In this document: positions 24,301 to 36,195 of the stretch, in pieces
Numbering within the stretch: position 1 is the first letter of the stretch
How the letters are laid out: each line of letters begins with the position of its first letter
Source: Glandiceps talaboti
Lineage: Eukaryota > Hemichordata > Enteropneusta > Spengelidae
Assembly (NCBI RefSeq): GCF_964340395.1
Contig: NC_135550.1
Location: 1,541,001 to 1,605,000 of the forward strand
Reading direction: 5' to 3'
DNA: 64,000 nt
The notes under the pieces: generated by a model
Databases searched by the model: none
What the model was told of the DNA's origin: nothing
The model's input: only the letters and a program-made list of their open reading frames with translations
Translations under genes and position numbers: made by a program

Positions 24301-24780
24301 CACCCCTAACTTCCAGCCTTCTCAAACACATAGACAGCATCTTCACAGTGACACAGTAAAGGTCATTTAAGGGCGATATTTACGTCACACTTAAATTTGT
24401 CAGTTACGAATTGCACCCACTATGCTTGTTTTGGAAATCAGTTTATATTAATTAGGGTTTCGAAACCAGAACTTCTGTAAACCTACCCACCCCTAGGGAG
24501 CCTCCCAGGAGTGGTTTACAACTTAATTACGCAAAAAGAACCGATGGGTCTTTCTAGACCAGAAGAACCCCAATTAATATACATACATAAATAATATTGA
24601 AAAAAAATTAATATATCCTAAAATTAAATAAGATATGCTAAGTGAAAAGATACAAAGTATCAAGGAATTAATTAACGGGTTTGTAGTGCTTACAGAAGAT
24701 CATGCAAAGTGCTTGGTGGCGTGCATAAAGCCATGATACTAATAACTTCTGATACATTAACTTCTACAACGATTTTAGCA
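24301..24780. other. No gene seen; possible upstream part of decayed large element
   Basis: No readable ORF remnant before about 24780. The following element may begin within this stretch. Confidence 0.3.
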
Positions 24781-24784
24781 GCGG

Positions 24785-26455
24785 TGTCGGCTATACCTGC
24801 TTTTATGTCTAGAGTGGCTGATGTGCCTGTGATATTGAGTATAATAAATGCAAATTTCAAACTATCTGATAAAAAAGAATGCCTTTAAGGGTCAATATAG
24901 AAATTACAAACAATTATTGACCTACACAACAAGTAAAATATTTGAACAAAAACCCATCAGAAGTTATTAAAGATATATAAATCACTGGAGTTTCAGAAAA
25001 ATGATAATTATATACAAACTAAATGGGTATACAGATACACAATGCCTCAATTAGAAACACTTTGACTGAGGATATACCTGAGATAAATGAAAGGTACAAA
25101 TAATTGTGATTGGCTTCAACTTCGATATACACAATTATGCGGAAAGAGCTGTCTTGGAAAGTATTGTAAAATCCCCCTGGCTGATCACCTACACAAGGGT
25201 TCAGGAAGAAGACCTTGTACCGGCAAGGGTTAGCATGACAAACATCGCAGTGTTAGAAATGAATTTAGACATGTTGCTGCAATAGATGTCTTGTAAATAT
25301 TTTTAGAGATATTTGAACTATTGAGTATACCACAATATGGCAGCAATGGATGACTGCTGTTTGCAGAAATGTCATTGGATAAGGTATACGACGCTTACTC
25401 AAACCCCTGCTTCCAGCACATCAAGCACACCGACCATCTGTCCCACCTCAAAAAAAGAAGGAGAAAAAGTGAAAAACCATTCTGGAGGCGTTTGACCCCT
25501 TCCCTACTCTAAAAATAAGGACAGTCGGGGACTACCAGAAGGAGGTCCTTGAACTGCAAGAACAACGAGAGGACCTCATCTTCATTCAAACCCCTTGGGA
25601 AATGATGAGCTTTCTCAGAGGGTGACAGATGGATATTCCCGCGGGGCACAAACTCAGTGCAGACCGCCGAGCCTTCTTAGAATCGTATACTCCATAACCC
25701 ACCGGAAATTGGCATGAGATCCTAAACCTCAGAGGGATAAAGTTTCAACTGGTTCTCAAGATAGACTTCTCTGGGTGCACTCACAGACATCGATCCTGTA
25801 AATCACCTGTTGGCCCAGCAGAACAACCCAACCCTGTTTCGGTTGACATGGGTGAATAACAAGTGGTCATCTTACGATATTCCCCAGAATCGTATAGAGA
25901 CCCTGAAAGGTAAAGGGGTGATAGTGATGTTGTGAAAAAATGTCCCCCTTGTGCTGCGGCTCAACCCGGACTCACAGTTTGTACTCAAGGATGCACAAAC
26001 TTATTATATCATAGATATGAGGGTCAACGACATTGGCATTCTCCAAGAGAATGGTATTGTCAAACCTGAGAGAGTGGCATTGTTAATATCAGGTTACTAC
26101 TGGAACATACTACTACAAACAGGAAACAAGCTCTTGGTTTAAAACCAAAAGACAATGAAACTACACTAGTCTTGAGCTGGAGACTGTCACTCTGCAAAAG
26201 ACCAAAGATATCAGATACAAGGCACCATTCCATCGACCTTTTAAAACTAAACACAGATTGAAGGTGATTTTGACCCTTTGTTAGATGGTATAAAAATTAA
26301 ACGTGCCTCTAAAACCCATGTGAAAATTGAAATTAAAATTTCTAGTAGTGGGACCCTTATACGTTTTCTAAGTAGTGATACAACTAGTGTTACCACTCGA
26401 TTTAAAAATACTAGTGAAATATTGACATAAAAACTCTTACTTTTAAATGATTAAT
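24785..26455 (+). pseudogene. Decayed large-element ORF set (Polinton/Maverick-like), copy A
   Basis: Coding remnants in one direction occur in shifting frames: VPVILSIINANFKLSDKK at 24830; NIAVLEMNLDMLLQ near 25240; a stretch at 25480-25620 containing FDPF, TLKIRTVGDY and EVLELQEQREDLIF; NLRGIKFQLVLKI near 25720; and VLRLNPDSQFVLKDAQTYYI with RVNDIGILQENG at 25950-26100. A final block near 26165-26430 ends TTSVTTRFKN. The same ordered blocks recur at 30250-31690. The pattern matches proteins that recur in marine-invertebrate genomes, which I associate with PolB-bearing large DNA elements. No polymerase or integrase is seen here, so the family name is inference. Confidence 0.6.
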
Positions 26456-27824
26456 GTTAATTAGTATGGAATATAGCGAAGACTAAGCTATTGAATTTTT
26501 TATGGAAGTATGTTTCATAAACCACAACCTAGGTGTAAGCGATTTGCTGTGATACCACACAGCATGCCATATCGAAGTCTTTGACCTCATGAACAGTCTA
26601 CATATATACTACTGGACCGTATTCTCGGCGGGATGTACGTGTACCTGACAACACATTCTCAGTCACATGTGACTTCTAATAAGTCACGAATTCTCCCTTC
26701 GCCTGTACTCATTCAAGATTGAGTTTAAAAGTTGCAATATATTGAAGAGCAAACTTATTACATCCGAGAATAGATCAGGCGCATTTGACACGATGCGATG
26801 ACGCATTTTCGTACTCAAGGACTATGCACATGTACACTGCATGGTACTAGACTTGGCCTATTTTCACACATTGTGAGTTAAATACCTCGAGCCGTACATG
26901 GATGGCACTAGCAGATATTCGGTCGGAGTGATCGTCTGCCGGTTCCTTTCCTCCGACAAAGTGTAGCAAGTATAGGAAAATATATGCCTTGATACTATGT
27001 AAGGCAATGTTATCGCCCTGGGAACAGGCCTTTATCCAACACTGACATTTCTCCGGTTGTGTTTTTGGTTTTGAGAATCCTATGAAGTGACCACCATCCA
27101 TGTAGTGCCGGTCATATTAAAGACTTGCATTCCCCATATGCAATCATTTTACAACCATACTTTAAAAGTTTGGTTTGCTTGATAGATCATATGATATACA
27201 TGCGATGACTTTGAGAATAGTGTTGCTAAGCGTTTGACACTTCAGCTTGACCACCCTCATGTGGTTGCTATGAACTCACTGGCTAATGTGGGATCTTGTG
27301 GGATTTGCCGCGAGACGAAAAATGACTTATTACAGATAATCCCCTTAGTGCTTTGTATCAAAGTCAGATTGGATTGCAAACTTAACAGAATTCGGTTTGT
27401 GTAAGTTTAACCCACTCTCTGCTTCCAATTGTGTCTGTATTTAATTGCCGGCGGAACTTGATTTTAATATAAAAAGTTGTGCTGCACTTACTGAGTGTAT
27501 AAATCCAATACATGTCGTGCGGCTTAAGGGGAATGAGTGGATAGAAGTAGTTGGGCTCAATTTACAGGCAAATGTACTATCTAAAGTAGCTATATCCACG
27601 GCATTAGTTGACAATTACGTTTAAGTAATTATTTTGTTTTTGCAATTTATCAATGCCTCTGGGAGATTCTTCCCTGATCTCTTTCCTATGGAAGAATTGA
27701 AGTCCCCGTTTTTCGAACAATATTCAATGCATCCTACGTATCATTGACCAGAACCCGACACTTGAAAACTTTCTTTTGCATAATTTCGGCAAGCACATCT
27801 CCACGCACATTAATTAAACATATA
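26456..27824. other. No gene seen
   Basis: Sequence between the two decayed large-element copies. Slightly higher GC at 26600-27100, no convincing exon or repeat match. Confidence 0.35.
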
Positions 27825-27832
27825 TGTTGACA
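27825..27832 (+). repeat. 8-bp target-site duplication TGTTGACA, left
   Basis: Identical to 28174-28181 on the other side of the MITE. Eight bases fits hAT-type insertion. Confidence 0.75.
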
Positions 27833-28173
27833 TAGTCTCGGTTACCCCGACTCTCGCCACTGGGGGCTCTGCCTTCGAGACCTCCCCAAACGAGAGTCTG
27901 GGAAACCACAGTCCAACTTGTTCGCGAAGGAAATAGCTGCTAGAGCAGTTCATCATGGGGACAGGCTGAACGACTTGGGTACAGATTATCACTGCTCAAG
28001 TGACTGATAAAAATGAATTACAACAAACAGGCCTCGTAAGCCCATTTTTTATGCTTGAAGAAATGTACTGTACGACCTCCATCGCGGGGTAGTTAGAACA
28101 TGGTTTTCCCAGACTCATGTTTGGGGAGGTCTCGTAGGCAGAACACCCTGCCCAGAAGGGTAACCGAGACTAG
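27833..28173. mobile_element. 341-bp MITE with ~70-bp TIRs (hAT-like)
   Basis: The left TIR begins TAGTCTCGGTTACCC; the right end reads GGGTAACCGAGACTAG. Inverted similarity covers about 70 bases, including the conserved GAGACCTCCCCAAAC and GAGTCTGGGAAA blocks. Exact 8-bp duplications flank it. No coding capacity. Related to the 97-bp foldback at 13762. Confidence 0.8.
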
Positions 28174-28181
28174 TGTTGACA
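28174..28181 (+). repeat. 8-bp target-site duplication TGTTGACA, right
   Basis: Matches 27825-27832 exactly. Confidence 0.75.
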
Positions 28182-28724
28182 TTGAATAAATTTATTTATT
28201 GTCGGGTTTTAGTTGCATTACCAATTTTACACAAGGATATTTGAAATACTTCATTACAGGGATTATGACGAAGGAGATGGATAATAAATAGAAAAAAAGC
28301 TACTGACAATTTTCTTACCAGGTAAGTGTACCCACAAATGAGAGATTACAATTCAGGTACATAATGTTGATTAAGTGTTGAACGATAGGTACTCTGCCTA
28401 GATAGCATAGAGCAGATGTGCCGTTCATCATACATATTTTTTGCAAATAATTTCTATACTGTCACCTTTTTTCTCTTTGAAAGCAGTTCACGTAGCTCTG
28501 AAACTGTTATGGCCATCAATTTTTCAAAGATGATATATTTACTATGTTTACCTTGATCAAAATCTTCAAAACCTATCTTTACCTGTGATTCCCAGTCGTA
28601 TAGTTTTAAGAGCGAAGTGGAATTTCGTCAGAGAAATATTAAAATACATCGCTGCAATACAATGTTTATATCATTATTTATTTTACTAGGCAAGTCATCA
28701 TTTCATTTTTTAAAACGGAATTAA
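28182..28724. other. No gene seen
   Basis: Ordinary AT-rich spacer. Confidence 0.35.
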
Positions 28725-29450
28725 GTAACCAGATTTAAACCGAATGCCTCCCGTGAGGGCAAACCATTTGTTTTGTTACTATACACATAGATGGAATTCA
28801 AAATTCTAGGCTATAGCTATTATACATGATGTACCCCTTAATTGGAAAATTAATTATATGAATATATATATAATTTGAACATATATGCAAATGTCACATT
28901 AAAAGCTTTTAAAGTACATGTGCACTTTGCTATGTTGATGTATGATGCACCAAAATATTCCAAAATGTAGTCCAATTATCAATAATCATTAATTATGCAA
29001 ATAATATATCACTATCAAAAAGTATAGCAAAACATGCTCTTTTTATCTTCAATAAATACACCAAAAGTGACATCCATGAATTGCAAATGTCACATTAAAA
29101 GCTTTTAAAGTACATGTGCACTTTGCTATGTTGATGTATGATGCACCAAAACATTCCAAAATGTAGTCCAATTATTAATAATCATTAATTATGCATATAA
29201 TATATCACTATCAAAAAGTATAGCAAAACATGCTCTTTTTATCTTCAATAAATACACCAAAAGTGAAATCCATGAAGACAAACCTCACAGGACAGGTGTG
29301 CATTGTTATGGTTGATATATGTAGCAAATTATATGAAATTTGAAGCTTGTATAAACAATATACCCCCAATAGCCAAAACAAAGAATTTATGGAAATGATT
29401 CTTGAAATGTAAGAGTGAATTCTTAAGCTATGGTTTAATTACTGACCAGA
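28725..29450 (+). mobile_element. Satellite-carrying element, left end plus core units
   Basis: It starts with the family left end AACCAGATTTAAACCGAATG followed by CCTCCCGTGAGGG. AT-rich core units with TTATGCAAAT motifs follow, each with a GTGCACTTTG/ATGTATGATG-type block. It includes the 196-bp tandem duplication. The right end with GACA microsatellite is not present before 29450, so the copy is incomplete. Confidence 0.55.
28887..29278 (+). repeat. Near-perfect 196-bp tandem duplication
   Basis: 28887-29082 and 29083-29278 differ at only a few positions, for example AAAATATT versus AAAACATT and ATGCAAAT versus ATGCATAT. The low divergence, compared with other units of the family, marks a recent local duplication. 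Confidence 0.85.
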
Positions 29451-30245
29451 TTTAGCCTTTAGATTGCTGTTCCTCCACGCCTTGTCGAAAAGCAAAATTC
29501 TGTGCTACCAGACATGACACTGTATGTCCATTAGTTATCATTAATTATTACATCAATAAAACGCAGCTTTGGAACTACAGCCGACATATTGTGCATAGCC
29601 ACTTCTACAAAAGTTGAGTTTGGCGTAATTTCAACTCCCATAACCTTCACTAAAGTCCACCATTTAGATACTGTAAAATCGTACACCACAACTTACAGCT
29701 CTTCTCTCGTGCCAGTCAATCAATTTATGATTTTTTTTAGGAATACTGATTTTACGGTGATTTGATGAAGCAAACTTGATACCCAGAAATTTTGATCCAG
29801 TTTTCCGCTTATATTTCCTTAATACGGACCATGCAGAAAGTTTACAATTTTCAAAAAAAAGATGAATTCCTATGTGCTTTAAATGATCATAAAAGAAAAA
29901 AAATGCCCGTTCAATAATGTTCCATAAAACACAAGAAAGCGGATGATTTGACCCGGAAGTTGAAGCTGACCTGGTTTGATCGATGACCTTTTCATGAACT
30001 TACTCTTACACAACTAACAGAAACGCGCCTGTGCAAAAATGCTCCTAAATTAGCGAAGTACAAAGATTGTCAACATTGATTGAGATTGAACAGTGAAGAT
30101 ATCATATCAATTTATCTTGGCGAATTCTTCAGTAAGATGTGGTCTATTTAAGGCCACAGCATGCAATGTGAAACATTCCTAGAACATTTCGTAAATATTC
30201 AAATTAGCACGTCAAAACATAGAGTTTTCACAGATCTAATTACCA
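29451..30245. other. No gene seen
   Basis: No supported exon. Ordinary AT-rich sequence. Confidence 0.35.
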
Positions 30246-30249
30246 AAAT

Positions 30250-31690
30250 ATGCAAATAACTAATTAAAGCTATGCCTGTGGTGTTGAGTATAATAAATGC
30301 AAATCTGAAACTATCTGATAAAAAGAGTGCCTTAAGAGTCAATATAGAAATTACAAAGAAAGAATGTGGGTATACCACCATATGACAGCCATTAACTTCA
30401 ACTTCAATTTTATTACACTTTTTCGATTAAATCATACATGAAGAAGCAGACCATTAACAATCTGCTTGCAGAACTGCCGTTTTAACAGCAGGCAGGGTTT
30501 CTCCAGAGTGTTGTCCCCATCAGTAAGAATGGGCCATTAAAAATAATGAGAGGACCTCACCTTCAGGCAAACGCTGTGGGTAATTTCTCAGAGGGTGGCA
30601 GATAGATATTCCCGTGGGGCACAAACTCAGTGCAGACCCCGAGCCTTCATAGAAGGTGTACACTCCCTAATCCACCAGAAACTGGTAGAAGAGATCCAAA
30701 ACCTCAGAGGGATAAAGTTCCAACTGACTTTCAAGATACAGCTGCAGAAAGGCAACCCTAATGATAATAAAGAATTCACAGACCCATTACTTTGCCACAA
30801 GCAAGAGACCATCTTGAAGGTTCATTAGATTGATGGGGTGCTTGAAAAAACATTCACAAATATCCATGAGCCCCTAGAGAAATGGATCAGGGTGGGTGGT
30901 TAACAAAGTTGAAATAAACCCTCTGGTTGGACATTACCCTTTGTCATCCGCTTCAAGGAAGCTGATACATCCCACTAGCAACAGCACTTACAAACCTTCA
31001 TGGATGCCAAAATTGACGAGATATTTGGTACCATGCATAAGCCACCACAAAATCTCTGCAAACTCATGGGGCTTGACAAGGCCTTGCAAACAATCCAAGG
31101 TGAGCTGACCAATACCTGGCCAAATTGTCAGAGCTTGACAAAGACATTATCTTTGAGAGGTGAAACATTGACGAGGCTGAAGATGAGTTTGCCCTACACT
31201 GCATCGAGTGCCTTCGGAATTTGGAAGTGAAGCACTTGCATGGAAGCGGCCTCAGTAACTGGAGACATTCTTCACTCATAGATTCAGTGAATCCAAGAGA
31301 CCATCAACTGAATCCTCAATGAGGACACAATGCTTGCTGAGTGCATCCACACCCTCTTTTGGGAGCAGGGGATCACTATTGTCTCCATCCTGACTGCGAT
31401 TTGGATGGCCATCTCTACTCTGGTGCTTGGCTTGACTTCGGGTGGTAATAACACACCAATGCCCCCAGGCCACCAGATAAAGGAGGTCTCAAGGAATGGG
31501 TGAAAAAACATCTACGGGCACATGGACGAGCTCTGGGCAAACTGGTTGGGAAGGCATATGGGCTCGTAGGCCCGACGATCGTATGGGTTGTCAAAGGCTG
31601 CCCAGGCCTGATCTTGGGGCAGTGGAGCCTGTGTTTTGTCAAGGACTATGCGAACCTGATAGTACACATGGAAGGAATATAGGGACCGCA
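30250..31690 (+). pseudogene. Decayed large-element ORF set (Polinton/Maverick-like), copy B
   Basis: It begins with the VLSIINANLKLSDKK block (30280), skips about 0.6 kb relative to copy A, and resumes at 30540 with ADRYSRGAQTQCR-encoding DNA nearly identical to 25630-25680. It continues through NLRGIKFQLTFKIQLQK and EFTDPLLCHKQETIL (30700-30820) into LEKWI (30880). A later ORF portion has GTMHKPPQNLCKLMGLDKAL (31020), EDTMLAECIHTLFWEQG (31320) and a hydrophobic membrane-like segment near 31385-31440. It ends in a basic KKHLRA...RALGKLVGKA segment and VGPTIVWVVKG (31500-31600). Stops and frameshifts throughout. Confidence 0.6.
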
Positions 31691-31971
31691 TGAGAGGGTC
31701 TGTCCAACGCCTGCAACATTGTCCTGTCGTTGCACACCAAACCATGAAATTATCCTAGTTTTGCCTTTTCTGCATAGGATGACATTTGAAACACATCAGG
31801 AAACTCGGTTTGGAAATTTCCTTGTGCTCTGGACACTTGGATGTTGGGCCGGGTAGGCTGCACTAGTTTGGTATGTTGCTCCATTATTGAAAACATATGC
31901 TTGTAGATCCATCATACAGAGTTATTGAGAATGTTCAATACTAACATCCAAAAGTTTCTGCATCGGAGTAA

Positions 31972-32301
31972 ACAATTGAAATAGAGTGGTGCAAGCTTCG
32001 GAGGAGCAATTGGCATGTCCTCATTGTAAACCCAGGTGGGTTGCTTAACTCTGAGTACCAGAACATACCCACCCTTTCTCAGAATTATGATACTCTCGCG
32101 TCTTCAAATGGGTTGAATGTTAATATATTCCGAAAAGCAGGGTTAGCAACCTCTCAGTATCATATGAATGAGTATTCTTTCTTCCACCTGAGAAATGACA
32201 CCGATGTATATATGTATATTAATAGAGGTTCATCTGATCTAAAATCATCTCCAGTAATTATACAGACCAGACGAATGCAAAAGCTTTGCAAAAATAATTA
32301 A
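31972..32301 (+). other. Open coding-like segment, unrecognised
   Basis: About 108 codons are open from just after a stop at 31969-31971, without an early ATG. It includes LNSEYQNIPTLSQNYDTL, then IFRKAG and SQYHMNEYSFFHLRND. Composition is balanced and not repetitive. It lies about 280 bases after the decayed large-element ORFs, so it may be another fossil ORF of that element. It could equally be an exon of unknown gene or chance. Confidence 0.3.
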
Positions 32302-34099
32302 TTGGGTATCAAAACAATTAGCAAAACCTGCCTCTCTGTATGCTCTTTTTTGTCATTTTTTTGTTCTCCCACAAGTATTTGATCCCCATGCTTCTCTCCC
32401 TCACACATTTGTTAATGTATCTGTTTTTGGAAGGTTTTTTCCTTACGCTTTCAGTTAATTAATTCTTTTTATGAAGATCAGAGAGCTTTTATGAGCACAG
32501 AGAGATTGATCATGTGGGCTTCCCGGGGATTGACACTAGTGCCAATGTTTGTAGGGAGTGCTTAAGGTTATATATGAATTCTTTACAATGAAAACTCTTT
32601 GTACAGTGAGAGTACAAAGCTAGCTATTTTTCATATAAATACTATATATAAATATATACAGCTTAAATAAGTGTAAATATAATAACTGTACATATGTAAT
32701 GACACATCCCATTACTTTAAAAACAATTAAATCCTTTGAATGTGCTTGTTTTATGATATTAGTTGTATACAGCTGAGGGTAGCACAGTTATACATGCAAC
32801 GACATACTTATCTTAATGTGTGGGAAGTAGGGCAGTGTGTGATATCATGACTTTCTTTACAAAGCCATTTCATTGTTTACCCGACGGCATAATGACTATA
32901 CGTGAAAGGAATTTGGTTTTTACAATGTGTGGTGCTTTATAAATGTAGGATGTTGAACTGAGTCAACTGAATTTAGTTGTGATTAACATAAATTGATTTC
33001 AAAAACAGACATGCAAGTTAGGCTGATTGGCTTTTTTAGGGGTTGAGAAAGCTTATATAAAAACGGTCGAAAAACCTTATTTTCAATACTACTTCGTTAC
33101 ATTGTTACTAACTATGGGTATGGGGTTCTCAAAACATGTTTCACGTTTACTATAGCATCATTGTAACCATCATTACAACCCTGTGTTGTCTTATATTATG
33201 GCTTAGGGTTATGATTAGGTATCACAACATCTGGCCATATCATCAAATAGCCTTTAAACCATGTTTTGAAATTTTTTACAAGGGGATGGCCATATTTTAA
33301 AGAAAGGAAATTGAGGGTGGGCCACCTTTTTAGTACGACAGTATCTGGGAGGGTCACATTTTACACAATAGCCCAGGCCTGATTTCCCCCGGCCCTACTC
33401 CCTTGTAAATACTGAAGGCTCCCAAATGGTGGGTATTCGTTCGAATTTCCTTTCAAGACCACCATAGGATGCATACCACTTGTGTGAGATACCATACCGT
33501 GTTAATGGAATTGATTGCAGGTAGCACAAAACCAGAATAGCATTGTGTTACTAACCCCCCCCCCCCCCACGTTCTACACGTTCTATCCCTTCAGTTTTTG
33601 AAAGGACCAGATCATTATATAGTAATAACATAGTCTATAATAATAGGAAATATTTTTAGCGATTAAGCCATATCGGATATCAGTGATCCTATAGAAGAAA
33701 CTATTATAATAAAAACCCATGTTGTACATTAATTTTATAACAATATGTCATGAAGCAGAAAGAGAATTTCACAGCTGCATCTCTCAGTTCACACAATACA
33801 TTGATCGACATTTCTGGTTCCGGTCTTTACATCTTTGGAAACAGTCAAACTGTTATTACGAATAGGAACAATATAGTTGAAAAGTAGAGATTAAAATATC
33901 AATCAAGGCTGACTTTTTAACTTCCGTCGTAATAAGTACAGCTGCAAACTTTCACTACTAATTACACAGCTCTTTGCAAAATAGTGTGGAGATTCATTGT
34001 TCGATACCGACACACTCCTTGACTGACAAACACAATAACATTTTACGAACGCAAAGACTGTGCTGTGCAGCATATTGTCAACAACAGAAAAAGAAATAG
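32302..34099. other. No gene seen; C14 tract at 33547
   Basis: AT-rich, no recognised exon or element. A run of C lies at about 33546-33559. Confidence 0.35.
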
Positions 34100-34225
34100 A
34101 CTTTGAGACGCATAGAATCTACGTGTACAGAGTATGTATACTTTGTATTACTATGGAAAGCCAACAGTGTCTTATATGGTAGTCTATCAGTATACATATA
34201 TCTCTTTTCAATATACATATGTTGT

Positions 34226-34228
<3 letters not shown>
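34100..34228 (-). repeat. TA-linked repeat, inverted copy of 38080-38270
   Basis: The reverse complement shows ATATGTATATTGAA-AGAGATATA followed by GACACTGTTGGC and CATAGTA, in the same order as at 38155-38240. The (TA)n tract abuts it. It is one arm of an inverted pair about 4 kb apart. Confidence 0.6.

Positions 34229-34298
<70 letters not shown>
34229..34298. repeat. (TA)n microsatellite, 70 bp
   Basis: Uninterrupted TA dinucleotides. Confidence 0.95.
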
Positions 34299-34301
<3 letters not shown>

Positions 34302-34378
34302 CTTCAATTGTGTTCTTTTAGCACCCAGCTCTAGTGACAGATGCAGTTTTGTAAGGGCAAACCATAGGTGTCTGTTCC

Positions 34379-34994
34379 TTCACACATTGTTTCTTACTAA
34401 GATATAGCCTAATTACTTAAAATTATGCACATTATTCATCAAAAATAAAAAAAATATGCCAACAGGCTGTACAGGATATGTGCGCTTTGTTTTGAGTTCA
34501 TGTATGTACCAAATTATAAGTATGCATTCTTAAGCTAAAGTACAATTACCGAAAATAATTAATTATGTAAAGTAATCATTAAAACTACAAGCTATATCAA
34601 CAGGCTTTATGTGTGCTTGGTGATGGTTGATGTGTGTGTCAAATTTTATGGATTTGAAGCTTCCACTCTTAAGATATAGCCTAATGACCAAATGTCATTA
34701 ATTATGCAAATTATTCATTAAAACTATAAGCTACATCAACAACCTTTATGGTACATATGTGATGTTATGTTTAATGTATATGCCAAATTATATTGAATTT
34801 GAAGTTTGCATTGTTAAGATATATCCTAATGACTTAAAAACATTAATTATGCAAATGAGGAATTGTTCTCCATTCCAGGTTTACCAAAATCCAGTCAGTC
34901 CTTGGGTTTAGCATATGGAAGGTGTGTAACACGTTTCATTAGAATCAGTAAAGTAGTTTTTGAGATATCATGTCCACAGACAGACAGACTCATA
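34379..34994 (+). mobile_element. Satellite-carrying element, right portion
   Basis: Three to four core units of about 146 bp each carry a TTAATTATGCAAAT-type motif (about 34424, 34561, 34707, 34847). A terminal block follows with CATTAGAATCAG, TTTTTGAGATATCATGTCC and a GACA run. A new left end starts directly afterwards at 34996, so two copies lie head to tail. Confidence 0.6.
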
Positions 34995-35905
34995 ACATAA
35001 CATAACACTAGTAACCAGATTTAACCTGAATGCCTCCTGTAAGGGAATCACTAATTATGCAAATAACTCATTAAACTAAAACACTACGGTAACAGGCTTT
35101 TTTGGACAAGTGTGTTTTCTTAGGTCAATGTATGTGCCAAATTATACGGAATTTGAAGAGTGCATGATACTGCTTAATTACTGAATATCGTTCACTATTC
35201 AAAATACTCATTAAAGGTAAATGTGGTAGCAACAAACTTCATAGGACAGGTGCGTATTATTATGGTTGATATATGTACCATATTATACAAAATTTGAAGC
35301 TTGCATTTTTAAGATACAGCGTAGCCTAATCATTAATTATGCAAATATTTCATGAAAACTGTAAGGCTATATCAACAAATTTTATAGGACATATCCGCTT
35401 TGTTGTGGTTAACGTATGTACTAAATGATATTGAAATTCAAGTATGCATTCTTATGATATATTTTGATTACCGAAAATCATTAATCATGCAAATTAGTTA
35501 TTAACACTGTAAGGTAAATCAACAACTTTATAGGAGATATGCACTCTGTTATGTTTAACGTATGTACTAAATTGTATTGAAATTGAAGTATGCAGTCTTA
35601 AGATATAGCTTAATTACCAAAAATAATTAATTATGTAAATTATTCATTAACGCTGTAAGGTACATCAACAAATTTTACAGGACAAATGTATGTTTTTATG
35701 TTTAACTAATATACTAAATTATATTGACATTGAAGTATGCAGTCTTAGGATATTGCTTAATTAGTTGATTTCATTTTTCCCGAATTTCCCTAATTAACAT
35801 AAACAGATCTCGCTCAAAAACTAATCAGGTCTGGCCATTACCCCAAACATTATAGGTACTAAATTTCATTATAATTGAGCCAGCCATATTTAAGAAAATG
35901 GTGAC

Positions 35906-35980
<75 letters not shown>

Positions 35981-36050
35981 GACGCCTGACAGACACACAG
36001 CCAGATATCCCCCTTTTAATACCTCACATACCCTTACGGGAGGTAAAAAT
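34995..36050 (+). mobile_element. Complete satellite-carrying (pearl/Helitron-like) element, 1.06 kb
   Basis: The left end is AACCAGATTTAACCTGAATG with CCTCCTGTAAGGG. About five diverged core units of ~146-148 bp follow, with TATGCAAAT-type motifs at about 35050, 35190, 35334, 35482 and 35629. Next come the conserved GGTCTGGCCATTACCCC and GAGCCAGCC blocks, a long GACA then CA microsatellite (35906-35977), and the right end CCCTTACGGGAGGTAAAAATG. There is no coding capacity. Left end, tandem core, tetranucleotide microsatellite and right hairpin match the published layout of bivalve pearl elements. Confidence 0.65.
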
Positions 36051-36136
36051 GACACTATATATAATATTGCAAGACTGATGGACTGTCTTTAAATATGAAA
36101 TAATTTAGCCAATCGGTCATGGAAGAGTGACATATG

Positions 36137-36138
<2 letters not shown>

Positions 36139-36192
<54 letters not shown>
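36139..36192 (+). repeat. (ATA)n microsatellite
   Basis: Uninterrupted AAT/ATA trinucleotides, preceded by GAAGAGTGACATATGTAT, which resembles the TA-linked 21-bp repeat family. Confidence 0.9.

Positions 36193-36195
<3 letters not shown>

Noticed and set aside
36140-36192. Poly-Leu/poly-Ile frames
   Set aside because: Direct translation of the (ATA)n tract.
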